Assembly (NCBI GenBank): GCA_026225945.1
Contig: JAMJFZ010001816.1
Span: 950,001-1,014,000 of the forward strand
Origin: Cricetomys ansorgei
Lineage: Eukaryota > Chordata > Mammalia > Rodentia > Nesomyidae
DNA length: 64,000 bases
Direction: 5' to 3'
The stretch's first letter is position 1. Each line of letters starts with the position of its first letter. Of this stretch, positions 49,691 through 59,094 are shown piece by piece. The notes beneath the pieces are model-generated. The model had not been told where the DNA came from. It saw only the letters and a list, made by a program, of their open reading frames with translations, and did no database searches. A program made the translations under genes and the position numbers.

Positions 49691-50671
49691 AAAAGTAGTG
49701 AAAACGAAAATGAATATACATATACCATTAACTCTATTCACCGGGGCATGAGATGTGACAATCAATGTTATTTTTTTATTTGAAGAAATTAGCTTTACTT
49801 GAAAGTGTAAATAAAATCATTTTGAGTATTTTAAAATTTTCTAACTGATTATTCTCTTTCATATGTTCATGTATTTCCTTTAAATGTGGCTTTCTACTTA
49901 AGGTAAGATTTGTATTTGTTATTTTCAAGTTCTGAGATGGTTGTATCACATGGATTTTAAATAAATGTTTAGAATCCTTATCAAAGTGTAGCAAATATAG
50001 AAAGGTACCTACATGAAGTCAGAGAGACCAAATGTGATGCATGATCCATATTTTATATACAGTCTTGTGCTGAATTTGCAAAGTTTGTTTCCAGAAAATT
50101 AGTACTTTTCTTGTCCTTTAATAGGCAAGGGCCATCACGTTGGGTTCAAATGATAATTTATTATAATGAGAATATCAATATTTTTCATGATAGTCAAATG
50201 ATGCTTGTCATACCAGCAATAGATTTATTTGAGCTCAGTATGGATATTAATTTGTCATTTTGTGATGTATTATCTACTAGATCATGGAAAATGAAACATT
50301 TCAAATGTTGATACATGTGTGAACCTAAGAAATTCAAAAACAAGTGAAAATGAGCATGTTTATCGTTCACACTCACCATGTGTCCAAATAAACAGATCTA
50401 TAATTTAGTATTATTGCTATTTTAGGAATCCTAGGAAGTCACAAGAGACAGACCCAACAGGTCTAATAACTCACATACAATTCATGATAATTTTTTGTGT
50501 TAATGCACGGAGGTGTTCTCAGTTTGTAGTGGTCAGAAATGAGCCATCTATTAAATATCTCAACCTAGAAATAGAAATTACCACTCACTATCCCAAACTA
50601 TTAAGTAGAAACAGCTACAAGTACTTCCTCTGTCAGAAGAGACATACTCTAGCCCCAGATTAAAAAGACAG
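49691..50671. other. AT-rich DNA, nothing recognised
   Basis: Chance frames at 49776-49994 and 50111-50379 only. Confidence 0.4.
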
Positions 50672-51304
50672 TGTAGACATAGATTCAGGGCAAAGGGCAG
50701 TTTATTCTTTGCTAATTCAATCCCAGGCCCTAGAGGGCTTCAGCATCTATACAATCTAATACTCAAATCTAATCCTTGATGGTTTCAGTAACCAAGACTT
50801 AACTGGTGACTAAGCTTACTCTGACTAGCTGTCTTCTGAACTCCAAACTGTAAATCTCAAACCGTCTGCTTCTGACTCTCTGCTTTCTCTTTTAGCTTAT
50901 TCTGGCCTGCCTCTGCTCTTCTCTGCTTCTCCTTCTGAACTGAATTGTCTGTGTGCTGACTGCACTCAAACTGCCCGACTGAACTAATGCTCTGCTTTGC
51001 TCTCTTAGCTCTCTCTGAATTCTACTTCCCATCTGCTTCCACCTTACTTCTATCTGAGCTCTGCTTTCACACTCTGCTTCTACCTTACATCCTTCTCTGA
51101 ACTCTGAACTCTGCCTCTACTCTCTGCTTCCTTTTCTGAGCTCCACCTCTGCCTCTGAATGGTAGGATTAAAGGTATGCACCACTATTACTTTCTGAAAT
51201 GGGATTAAAGGAATGTGCCACATTGAGATTAAAGATGTGTGCTAATATTCTTGATACCCTAGAACAGCCATGCTGCCAGAGAAAAATATTAAATGTTCAC
51301 TACA
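50672..51304 (-). mobile_element. LTR-like element, copy 4
   Basis: Same family as 6044-7101. It starts TGTAGACATAGATTCAGGGC and ends AATATTAAATGTTCACTACA on the plus strand. The minus-strand AATAAA is clear (plus-strand TTTATT at 50701-50706). It is shorter than copies 1 and 3, at 633 bp. It carries three GATTAAAG units (51166, 51203 and 51227) where copy 3 has two. Immediate 6-bp flanks do not match, but a longer direct repeat (TAGCCCCAGAT...AAAAA) starts at about 50650 and 51319. Confidence 0.8.
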
Positions 51305-51850
51305 AAGCAATGTTATATTAGCCCCAGATAAAAAATAATTAATGATTGAAAAATACATATTAGCTATTAACTATGAAAATTTGAATTCTGTGACAACCTA
51401 GTCTTATTCAAGCTTAACTGTATTTATGTTATATTTTTTAATTTGGAAAAGTCTGGAAAGGCAAAAAAGAATTAAGTCTATGTTTGTAGGTATTTCATTT
51501 AAAAAAAAAAAACTCAACATTTTAAAGATTGATGAGTCTTTTTCTGTGCCTATTAATTCAGTAAATTAATTAAATTTATTTTATTAATGTTCAATCTAAA
51601 ATGTATCTTTTATTATTGAGACAAATAAAACACTTTTAAGTTGAATTTGCTATTAAGGACACTAAAATGTATTGGCTTCTTACAGTTTAATTAAATGACA
51701 AACACCAGAACAGAGAGTGAAGTCAAGCATATATCAATCTTTCATAAAAGTTTTGTGTTCAAAAAACACAGATGTTAAAAAGTGAACAAAATTCCTATTT
51801 TTTAAAATATTTGAAACATTTATTCTCACTTCTTTCTTGTAGAACACACA

Positions 51851-51854
<4 letters not shown>
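51305..51854. other. AT-rich DNA, nothing recognised
   Basis: No coding or repeat signal. Confidence 0.4.

Positions 51855-51898
<44 letters not shown>
51855..51898. repeat. (TG)22 microsatellite
   Basis: Pure TG run. The neighbouring 67-codon minus frame includes its poly(His-Thr) translation. Confidence 0.97.
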
Positions 51899-51899
<1 letters not shown>

Positions 51900-53678
51900 A
51901 TAATTGTACATTTTAAGTTATTTTCTATAAATTTCAAGAATATTTCTTCTGTGAGAAAAACAGAGGCCTATGAACATGTTCACAAACACAGCATGGTCAC
52001 ATGCATAAACTACATAAAAATCTTCATGTGATTGATAACAGATAAACTCTTTTGGTTATTTGAAATAAAATGTTTGATTAAAAGGCACAAAACTATTTTA
52101 GGTGTTTACAGCTTGAGGCTTTGTGCTGTATTGCATTTGGTTCCATGTGTAGTTTTCATGATTTATTGACAGCTGCTATAGATGGTTCTTTATTTTCAAC
52201 TCATCCCAACCTTGGTCAAACAATGCAACCTCCTGCTTTTTTTCAATATTTTCCTAATATCTCAGCTCATTTAATTCTATTGATCCACTGAAGAGTATAA
52301 TGGCATCGAAACTGGAATGACTAGCACCTCCCTACTCCAGTGCTAAGAGCTTTCCTATTGAGTCTGTGGACCATCACACAGAATCATAAAAGTAGACAAA
52401 AAAGTACAATGACCTTTACTGGCTACTATTGTACTGAAAAATCCAGCAAACCTCAGAACATCATTTTCAATTTTATGGCACTGTTTTCTTAAATAATAAG
52501 AGAAGGAGGGAAAAGGAGCAACTGACCCCTGTTCAGCATTTACTTAAGCAGAATTGGCATTAATAGAGTATTCTGTCAAAAATTCAAGCTCAAGAAAATG
52601 TATGGCTTTGTCCACAGCAGCAGCTATCTTAGCAGATTGCACTGTCACCGCTTCACACAAAGCGCATTGCAACACCATTAGTGGACATAAATAATGCACA
52701 AGCTCTTAGGCAGTACTCAGCTAAGTGCATGGAAACCTTGGGCTCCTGTTGTCAGAAATTCAATGGATTAGTACCTAGATTTATTTTAAGTCTGTAAAGC
52801 ACTTTGTTCTTGACAGCGTTCAAAGTAGAAAGAGTGCTATCCTGAATGTGCATCTTAATACTGTCATTCCTGTCTTGTAAGAGTAGATGATATATAGGCT
52901 GCAATATTTCGTTTTAATATTTAAAGTTTTCACTGTGCAGATGCAAAGAAATATATTAATAGCTATCTGCTGTTACTATATTGATCTAGAGAAGAACAAA
53001 GGTAACCTGTAAAATCTCAAGTAAGGCTAGTAAAATGGAGACATTACGATTGCATTTTAGTGAAATAGATATTGATGCTATAATCCCTTAAACATCATAT
53101 TTAGAAAAGTTTCTATTCACTCAGCCTACTTAGTCTATGAATTTCAATACAACTGGTCACCATGCATATAATGAGTTGCACACTTATTATCAAGTTGTAG
53201 TATGTTAAAGTAGAACAGATAACATGAATATTTATATTAATTAGTCGCATTTATTAAGGCATATGCTTGAATACACCAAATAACTCCTGTTTGATCATAT
53301 ATGACTGTTAAATTCTGATTTTGTAACATAAATATTGTGAGATTTTGAAAGCTCGTTGTATTCTATTTATGAATTCACTGTTGAGCAAAAGGGATATATT
53401 TAGATATGTTTGTGTTCTTTTATTTCAATAAACAACCCATCAAAGACACCTGTGACAGGGTCATTATTTGTTTTCCAAACAGAATATACTAAAGTATCAG
53501 TTACCACTGTTTCAAGATAAGTAGAACTTATCCAAAAGTGAAATGAATCCACAATTGATAACCAAAATAAAATAATTTTGCAATGAACAGCTAAAATCTT
53601 CAGGATTGTGAATTCTTTTACTCCAGAGCAATTTACCCTGCTAAAAGTTCTGATCAACAAACAATTTGCATATTCTTA
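51899..53678. other. Unassigned, partly less AT-rich DNA
   Basis: 52,560-52,800 is relatively GC-rich, with no repeat or frame recognised (GCAGCAGCTATCTTAGCAGA, CACCGCTTCACACAAAGCGC), and may be single-copy. An 86-codon minus frame (53400-53660) has no recognised domain. Confidence 0.35.
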
Positions 53679-53692
53679 TCAATAGGTGGCGC
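53679..53692 (+). promoter_or_regulatory. CTCF-like motif
   Basis: TCAATAGGTGGCGC matches the CTCF core (CCASYAGRKGGCRS) at 12 of 14 positions, with the AGGTGGCGC part intact. Occupancy cannot be judged from sequence alone. Confidence 0.4.
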
Positions 53693-54189
53693 TTTCCCCC
53701 TTTCTGACAGTCTTCACTGAAGCCTAGTGGAATCAAACTTTCATCAGGCTTGTGAGTTTTCAAAATTACTTATATAACAGCATATATTTCAACCCCTTCA
53801 ACTTTGAGGGATATTCTCATGTCTTTAAGCTTCACGTTATTGCTATCTATTTTGCTGTCCTTTGATTAATCATCTTATTTGGATATTAGTGATTATGCTT
53901 AAAGGGAGCTTGGACTTTTTCCATGCATAAAAAAAATATCATTCGATTTCTTGACCACTGGCTTATCTTCTATTTATTCCATTGGAAAACTTCCTGAATG
54001 CAGTATTATGTAATATTTAATGGAGAAAGTTTCTTCAGATTCCTTTATCATGATAAATACAATCCCTAATTGGAAAATGTGTCCAAAAATGATTCACATG
54101 TAACCACATACAAATATATAGAGTAAGAGTAACAGGCACAAGTAGAAAAAGTTAGTCAAGTAGACACGTATAAAACACAACTATATCTA
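53693..54189. other. AT-rich DNA, nothing recognised
   Basis: No signal seen. Confidence 0.4.
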
Positions 54190-54280
54190 GAGTTCTTATA
54201 TTAGTATTATTATATTAGTATATTATCTTATATTAGTATATATTCGTTCTTATATTAGTATTAATACCTGAGTATATGAA
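54190..54280. repeat. Degenerate TTATATTAGTAT tandem repeat
   Basis: Several irregular copies of TTATATTAGTAT with interruptions (for example GTTCTTATATTAGTATTATT). Confidence 0.8.
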
Positions 54281-54930
54281 TATTATGAGTATTTTTATAT
54301 GAGTATATGAATAAATATTCACACTGGATCTTTGCAGTTCAATGAAGCCTGAGAGTTAGAGGCTATTTACTAACTTTCTAAGAAGTAGATAATAGTTCTT
54401 GTAACTTTAAATACAGAGGATTCTTAACAATATTTTCTTCAAGTACATGTTTATAGATTTATACTAAAATATCTGTCTATAAAATGTTTCTCCTCAATAA
54501 AGCATACAGTCAAATATTAATGTATACTAACAAGTTTCTATTGTCAACTTAATGTGCAATGGGAACATAGTGTCTGTTTCTGATTACTTGGAAGTTTATC
54601 ACCTACTGACAAGTGTATTAAAATAGCAATGCAGAACACAATAATTTTTTGATTAGAGCAACAGCATTGGAGTTAACAAAACATTTCTCTCTTGGTAAAA
54701 ATAAACATCAGATTCAAGGGACATTGCATATTTTAATGTTTATTAGAGGCATATGATTCCTAGACCTTATTTTTTTCTCTGATTTCGTTTTACTCACTAA
54801 TCTTCACCATATTTTTCTTGGTTTCTTTGCACTTGTTTTGCTGTGTTACAATGAGAATATCTTACATAACGTATGTACTTGCATCAGAAAAATATAACAC
54901 CTTACAAAGTTGTGTCATTATGTACACCAT
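54281..54930. other. AT-rich DNA, nothing recognised
   Basis: Chance frames only. Confidence 0.4.
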
Positions 54931-55075
54931 GATTTTTTTTTTTTTTGGTTTTTTGAGACAGGATTTGTCTATTGTAACTTTGGCTGTTCTGGAACTCATT
55001 CTGTAGGCGAGACTGGCCTCAAACTCACACAGATCTTCCTGCCTCTACTTCTGCCTCCCAAGTGCCTGGTGCTAC
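54931..55075 (-). repeat. B1 SINE (3'-deleted)
   Basis: Reversed A-tail (T run), then GGTTTTTTGAGACAGGATTT, ACTCATTCTGTAGGCGAGAC, CTGGCCTCAAACTCACACAG and ACTTCTGCCTCCCAAGTGCC. The expected GGATTAAAGG block is missing, so the SINE 5' part is deleted. It is one of the least diverged B1 copies here. The frames at 54818-55104 are SINE sequence. Confidence 0.93.
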
Positions 55076-55984
55076 AATCTTTCTTGCATTGTGAAGCCAA
55101 ATGAAATATTTGTATGAACTGAATATGAAATGTTAATATAATTCCAACTACAGATAATAATTCCAACTATATAATAACACAAGAATCAAATTTAAAGATG
55201 AATTTTCTTCACAAAATAATCCTTATCCTATAAGTCACCAGTAATTGCTTTCATATATTAGTATATTTTTAATGAGATGCCCCTCGTAGAATGATTCTTT
55301 CTAAAAGTCTATGATAATTGTTAATGTGGATTCAACCTCTTCCCCGATAGGTCAAACTGATCATCTTGGTTTAACTGTACATGTCCATGCTTCATCACTC
55401 TGTTTTTCCTACAAGACAGATTTAGATAGAAATTCTATCTTTGTTTCCTTCCAGAAATTAAAGAGATATCTAGAAAAATACACTCTGGAATTGCTCCTAT
55501 ATTCAGGAAATTCCATTGATATATTACTTACTTGGCATCTTAAATAGGATTTCTTATACTTTGAAGGTCTTCTGAAATAAGAACAGAGCATACTACGTTG
55601 GAATGCAAACCCTTGGGGTGTTTATTATACATAGGCTAGTGCTTCAAAGTGCATCACTCTTTGCAACACTGGGTTGTACATATATAGAGCCTGACATTAT
55701 TAGATAACATTATAAGATGGATCTGGTACGAATTCCATCCACTCCAAATGTAAGAGGATCACTGTAACGCTGATAAATGTCAAGCATCGGTAGTCCTATG
55801 CTTAAACAGTCTTGAAGAGACAAAAACGGATATGATAGGCATAGCCCTCCATTATCGAGACAGCGATGATAAAGTACAACACTTAAGAGATTTTACTAAC
55901 AGTTTAAGAGTTCTGGCACGGTACAGACTGCGTATAATGAGGCTTCTAAATGTTCAGCTCACACAACTTGCAGTTGAAGAGATA
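55076..55984. other. Unassigned DNA
   Basis: Opposed chance frames at 55311-55591. 55720-55900 has more CpG than the surroundings (ACGAATTCC, AACGCTG, ATCGGTA, ATCGAGACAGCGA) but no gene is recognised. Confidence 0.4.
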
Positions 55985-56065
55985 AAATACTTTACAAACT
56001 CTATTTCATTAATCTTCACAATATCTCTGTGAAGAATTATGAACACCAATCAACAGATTAAAGAG
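55985..56065 (+). repeat. MIR SINE fragment
   Basis: ATACTTTACAAACTCTATTT, CATTAATCTTCACAATATCT and CTGTGAAGAATTATGAACAC follow the MIR core order. An old mammalian SINE remnant. Confidence 0.55.
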
Positions 56066-56889
56066 GGATGGCATTGAAATGTTGAATGAATTCCCAATCC
56101 TCTCAGAGCGAGCCTTAGAGATTCTCCTTCAAATGAAGTTATATATTTAATATCAACCTTCTAGACCAAATTAACATGTTAAACTGTACAAAGAATCTAT
56201 ACATTATGTTTTTTTCTGTAGAAGAGAAAGAGAAATTTCTCTAGAGGGAAAGCCAAAAATCTCAAGTTTGAATTTAATAATAGGTTAGAGCAATATTTTA
56301 CCTATGTTATGAGAATGTTCAAAGGCATGTTCTCTAAGAAAGGCACAGCATAGTGACTCTTTTCAAAGCCTATTCTAGTGGTCACATTAATGCCAGATAA
56401 GAATTTCAATATTGCAGTAAATTAGTCTAATCATATTATTAAATAACCATTCAAGTGATTTTAACAGCACATGGTTTGCATTGTACTATTAACAGCTCTT
56501 CAAAGAGCCCACAATATTATCGCCATCGATAAATTATTATTGACCACTTACTGTGGATCGCATGAGTTTTTAAAAGATCGCATTGCTTCTAATTTGTTAA
56601 GCTAATCTTTTATAGATTCATTTTCATGTTGACAAACCAACTTCTTGTTATGTCCATAGGGCAAAACCTAGTCTAGGCTTCCAAATTTTCTTAATCTTTT
56701 TAACAAATGAATTATTAAGTGTGTTTGATAACTTACTGTTAGGTGACCAGTTTAAAAAAATGTAAAAGATGGTTTGAAAGCAGATAAATCTGCTTTCTAA
56801 CAGATTTAACTCTAGTCAGATAAGAAACTATAGCTTTTAAAAGCACTTCGTGTCATTACACACATGCAAACAAACAAACAAAAAAAGAC
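56066..56889. other. AT-rich DNA, nothing recognised
   Basis: A short CAAA run lies at 56868-56882. No gene recognised. Confidence 0.4.
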
Positions 56890-57399
56890 AGACAGCGCCA
56901 GTGCAGGACATTGCTACAGCCGTCATTTGTCAGAGAAGCACCAGAGACAAGCACTATAAGTTTCTCCATTGCTCTTAGACACCCACAAGAACTAGTTGAT
57001 AAGGTTCATCTGCTGTATACACCACAAATCTTGGATGCAAGATGAAGAGGAATCAAGTTGATAATGGACTACAAAATTCCTCTTTGCTGGTTGGCCCTTA
57101 TGGTTACAAATTGTGTTATATCAGCTTCTATGAGGTAGAGGCTTCAGTGGTAAAAACCTAGCTATAAACTCTACTATCCATAATACTGGCCTTCAGGTAA
57201 CATGTATCCATTGGCATGGCAATTATAGGGTAATTACTTCCTCCCTAATTTTTAGTAATCTGTAAAAGGAATCCTTTCATAATAAAGAAATCTTGTCTAA
57301 TGCTATGACTAAAAAAGATTGTAGAACCAGGTGTATGTGGATGAGGAGCTAACATAGCTGCTCGGTTCAGCTGACATAGCATCAAACAATTCATTAAGC
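56890..57399 (+). repeat. Dispersed repeat G, left part, interrupted by provirus
   Basis: The last 40 bases (GTTCAGCTGACATAGCATCA to the TTAAGC duplication) match 47100 onward. The earlier part resembles rodent dispersed repeat sequence but its limits are uncertain. The right part resumes at 60229. Confidence 0.55.
57394..57399. repeat. Provirus target-site duplication, left (TTAAGC)
   Basis: Exact 6-bp match to 60229-60234. Six bases is the class II/IAP integrase spacing. Confidence 0.95.
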
Positions 57400-57469
57400 T
57401 GTTGGGAGCCGACTTGAAACGCCATTACAAGATGGCGCCGGTTTCCTGATTCCAGGTTCTTCTTGCTCG

Positions 57470-57520
57470 CATTTGGAGTAATTGCTCACATTTGGAGTAA
57501 TTGCTCACATTTGGAGTAAA
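57470..57520. repeat. 19-bp U3 tandem repeat, 5' LTR
   Basis: CATTTGGAGTAATTGCTCA at 57470-57488 and 57489-57507, then a partial unit 57508-57520. Identical copy number in the 3' LTR (59941-59991). Confidence 0.97.
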
Positions 57521-57625
57521 CAATTTACAGCGCAGGCGCAGGTGAGCAGTCCTTGCCGCCTCCCTCCATGCTAATGAGGGTCTGGACGAGTATCCAATCA
57601 TTGACGGTCATGTAGCCCTATGCTC

Positions 57626-57632
57626 TATATAA
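57626..57632 (+). promoter_or_regulatory. LTR TATA box
   Basis: TATATAA, 28 bases downstream of CCAAT (57594-57598). Part of the LTR promoter. The same box lies at 60097-60103 in the 3' LTR. Confidence 0.85.
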
Positions 57633-57692
57633 GCAGGGTGCTTTTTGCAATCAGGGTCTTCGCTATCAACACTTAATTGAACGGCTGTCCTC

Positions 57693-57698
57693 AATAAA
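57693..57698 (+). terminator. LTR polyadenylation signal
   Basis: AATAAA in R. The functional 3' LTR counterpart is at 60164-60169. Confidence 0.85.
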
Positions 57699-57760
57699 GC
57701 GTGAACCAGAAGAATCCTGTGTGTGGCATCTTCCTTGCAGGCGAGGCGGGCGTCCACATT

Positions 57761-57778
57761 TGGTGCCGAAACCCGGGA
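57761..57778 (+). other. Primer-binding site, tRNA-Phe
   Basis: TGGTGCCGAAACCCGGGA starts two bases after the 5' LTR and is complementary to the 3' end of tRNA-Phe, the primer used by IAP elements. Perfectly preserved. Confidence 0.93.
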
Positions 57779-57878
57779 ACCTGACCATCAGTCGAGCACT
57801 GGCGGAGACCCCTGTTTTCAGGAGGATTCAGAACTGGAGCGCGGGGACGAAAGTGGATCCAGACTCTTTCTGAGAGGT

Positions 57879-58019
57879 ATGCTGTTTTATGAGATTGACC
57901 CTGCACTAGGCGCGGTCATTTTTGCTAGTATGATTATTGTTGTTCTTGCTTGTTGCCTTTGTTTAAATTGTCATCGCCCCAGTAACCACCGGGTCTCTTA
58001 CAATCCCTTCTTGGGGTAA
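57879..58019 (+). pseudogene. gag: Gag N-terminal leader, frame cut short
   Basis: A 46-codon frame opened by the first ATG after the PBS region. Residues 10-30 are strongly hydrophobic (LGAVIFASMIIVVLACCLCL), followed by a short basic/polar stretch. IAP-type Gag is known to start with such a membrane/ER-targeting leader, which sends assembly to intracellular membranes. Here the frame ends at TAA (58017-58019), while the sequence that should continue it is open in the next frame from about 57967. A small indel between roughly 57966 and 58019 has therefore broken Gag after its leader. Translation would give only the leader peptide unless frameshifting occurs. Confidence 0.75.
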
Positions 58020-58032
58020 ACTAGAAGGAGAA

Positions 58033-59094
58033 TTGCAGAGAGAAAAGGAAAAGGGAAGTTTCCGTGCCGGTACATGGCCATTATGGCGTATGGTTAATAA
58101 GCGATGTCAAGAGAGGGTAAGGGAAGGACAGCGAATATTAGCAAAACATCAAGACAGCATGTCAGAAACAGAAAAGAGGAAGAGGCCTAAAAAAGATATA
58201 AAAAGGGTAGAAAAAGAGAAAAAGGAAAAAAAGAAACAAATAAATAGTCAGAAAAGGGTATACCCAGTATTAGCAGAATTTGAAAATTTAACAATAACCA
58301 GTGATGAGACTAGTAGTTCCTCTTCTGACTCAGAAACCACAGACTCAGAAACTTCGGGGTCAGAAGAGACACTGGATACAGAGGAACAAACAGAACTAGA
58401 AGAGGAAGCTGCGCGCTATGAGGAAGAACGTTACCGTCCTGAGCCATACGCTCCGGTGGCTCCCTCTGCGCCCCCTCTTCCTAACCTGCCTAAGGCTAAG
58501 AACCATGGGTGCCTCACCTTCCTGTCCAATGAAATTGGTTCTATCATAGTTCATTTCTTGCAGGAGGTGGATACCATAGCTCCATGGTTTGCAGCTGCAG
58601 GTCATGTAACCATCACCATAGCTCCATGGTTTGCAGCTGCAGGTCATGTAACCATCACAAGAAATTTTTTGAATTTGGATGCTGCTGGAAGATCTGCAGC
58701 AGATAGACATGCTATGTCTACACAACCTCCACTAGAAAATGTCAAGTGGAAAGATGTATTGTCTAACCAATGGAAGGGCCCGGATCAAGTTTTAATAAGA
58801 TCCAGGGGAGCTGTTTGTGTTTTTCCTCAGGATCAAGAAAACCCCATTTGGGTGCCTGCTCGTCTAACGAGGACGGTGAAACAGCCCTTAGAGCCTGAAA
58901 AAGATCAAGAACAAGATGAAGATCTTGAAAACGCTACTAGCTCTACAGATGATCCTGATAAAGTGGCCCTCGATACGCATAGAACAACGATGGGGAATAC
59001 TAACAACACTCCCCAAACCAATGCCGGTGATGCATGGCGAACTCTAGTCTTGATCTTGCCTATTTGCCTTATGACTCTCAAAATAGTGGTATAG
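58033..59094 (+). pseudogene. Chimeric Gag-like/integrase/Env-leader frame, 353 codons
   Basis: The longest open frame in the window. The frame is open from about 57967 and its first in-frame ATG is near 58089; 58033 is TTG and unlikely as a start. In order: a basic Lys/Arg-rich region (about 58168-58260); a Ser/Asp/Glu-rich acidic region (about 58300-58430); a proline-rich stretch with a PSAP late-domain-type motif (58462-58473); a Gag-matrix-like segment ([12 protein letters not shown] onward) with a 14-residue tandem duplication; then, after an abrupt change near 58660, integrase sequence (SAADRHA, then the C-terminal domain [23 protein letters not shown] and NPIWVPARL). An acidic tail follows, with a hydrophobic Env-leader-like end starting at ATG 58990 ([15 protein letters not shown]). 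Capsid, protease, RT and the integrase catalytic core are deleted. No enzymatic function is expected. Confidence 0.8.
58574..58657 (+). repeat. 42-bp in-frame tandem duplication
   Basis: Units 58574-58615 and 58616-58657 are identical and encode the 14-residue repeat [14 protein letters not shown]. The duplication ends where Gag-like sequence gives way to integrase. Confidence 0.97.

Larger units (their letters stand above)
57400..57758 (+). repeat. 5' LTR of IAP-like provirus
   Basis: 359 bp, TG...CA ends. U3 holds a YY1-type site (CAAGATGGCGCC, 57428-57439), 2.7 copies of a 19-bp repeat (from 57470), a CCAAT box (57594-57598) and a TATA box (TATATAA, 57626-57632). R holds AATAAA (57693-57698). 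Transcription is expected to start about 25-30 bases after the TATA box. Confidence 0.97.

Noticed and set aside
49442..49765. 107-codon minus-strand open frame with Val/Cys-rich repeats
   Set aside because: Produced by the impure CA microsatellite and adjoining SINE.
51734..51937. 67-codon minus-strand frame with a His-Thr repeat
   Set aside because: Translation of the TG microsatellite.
57470..57520. Regular short repeats considered as a CRISPR-like or satellite array
   Set aside because: Only 2.7 units with no spacers, inside an LTR enhancer region and present identically in both LTRs.
57691..57906. 71-codon minus-strand open frame in a GC-rich stretch
   Set aside because: Antisense to the LTR R/U5 and leader region. 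No domain.
58033..58035. TTG as the start of the 353-codon frame
   Set aside because: Non-ATG start in a vertebrate retroelement is unlikely. The first in-frame ATG is near 58089, and the frame is open upstream to about 57967.
58396..58725. 109-codon minus-strand open frame
   Set aside because: Shadow of the provirus chimeric frame. It repeats only because of the 42-bp duplication.
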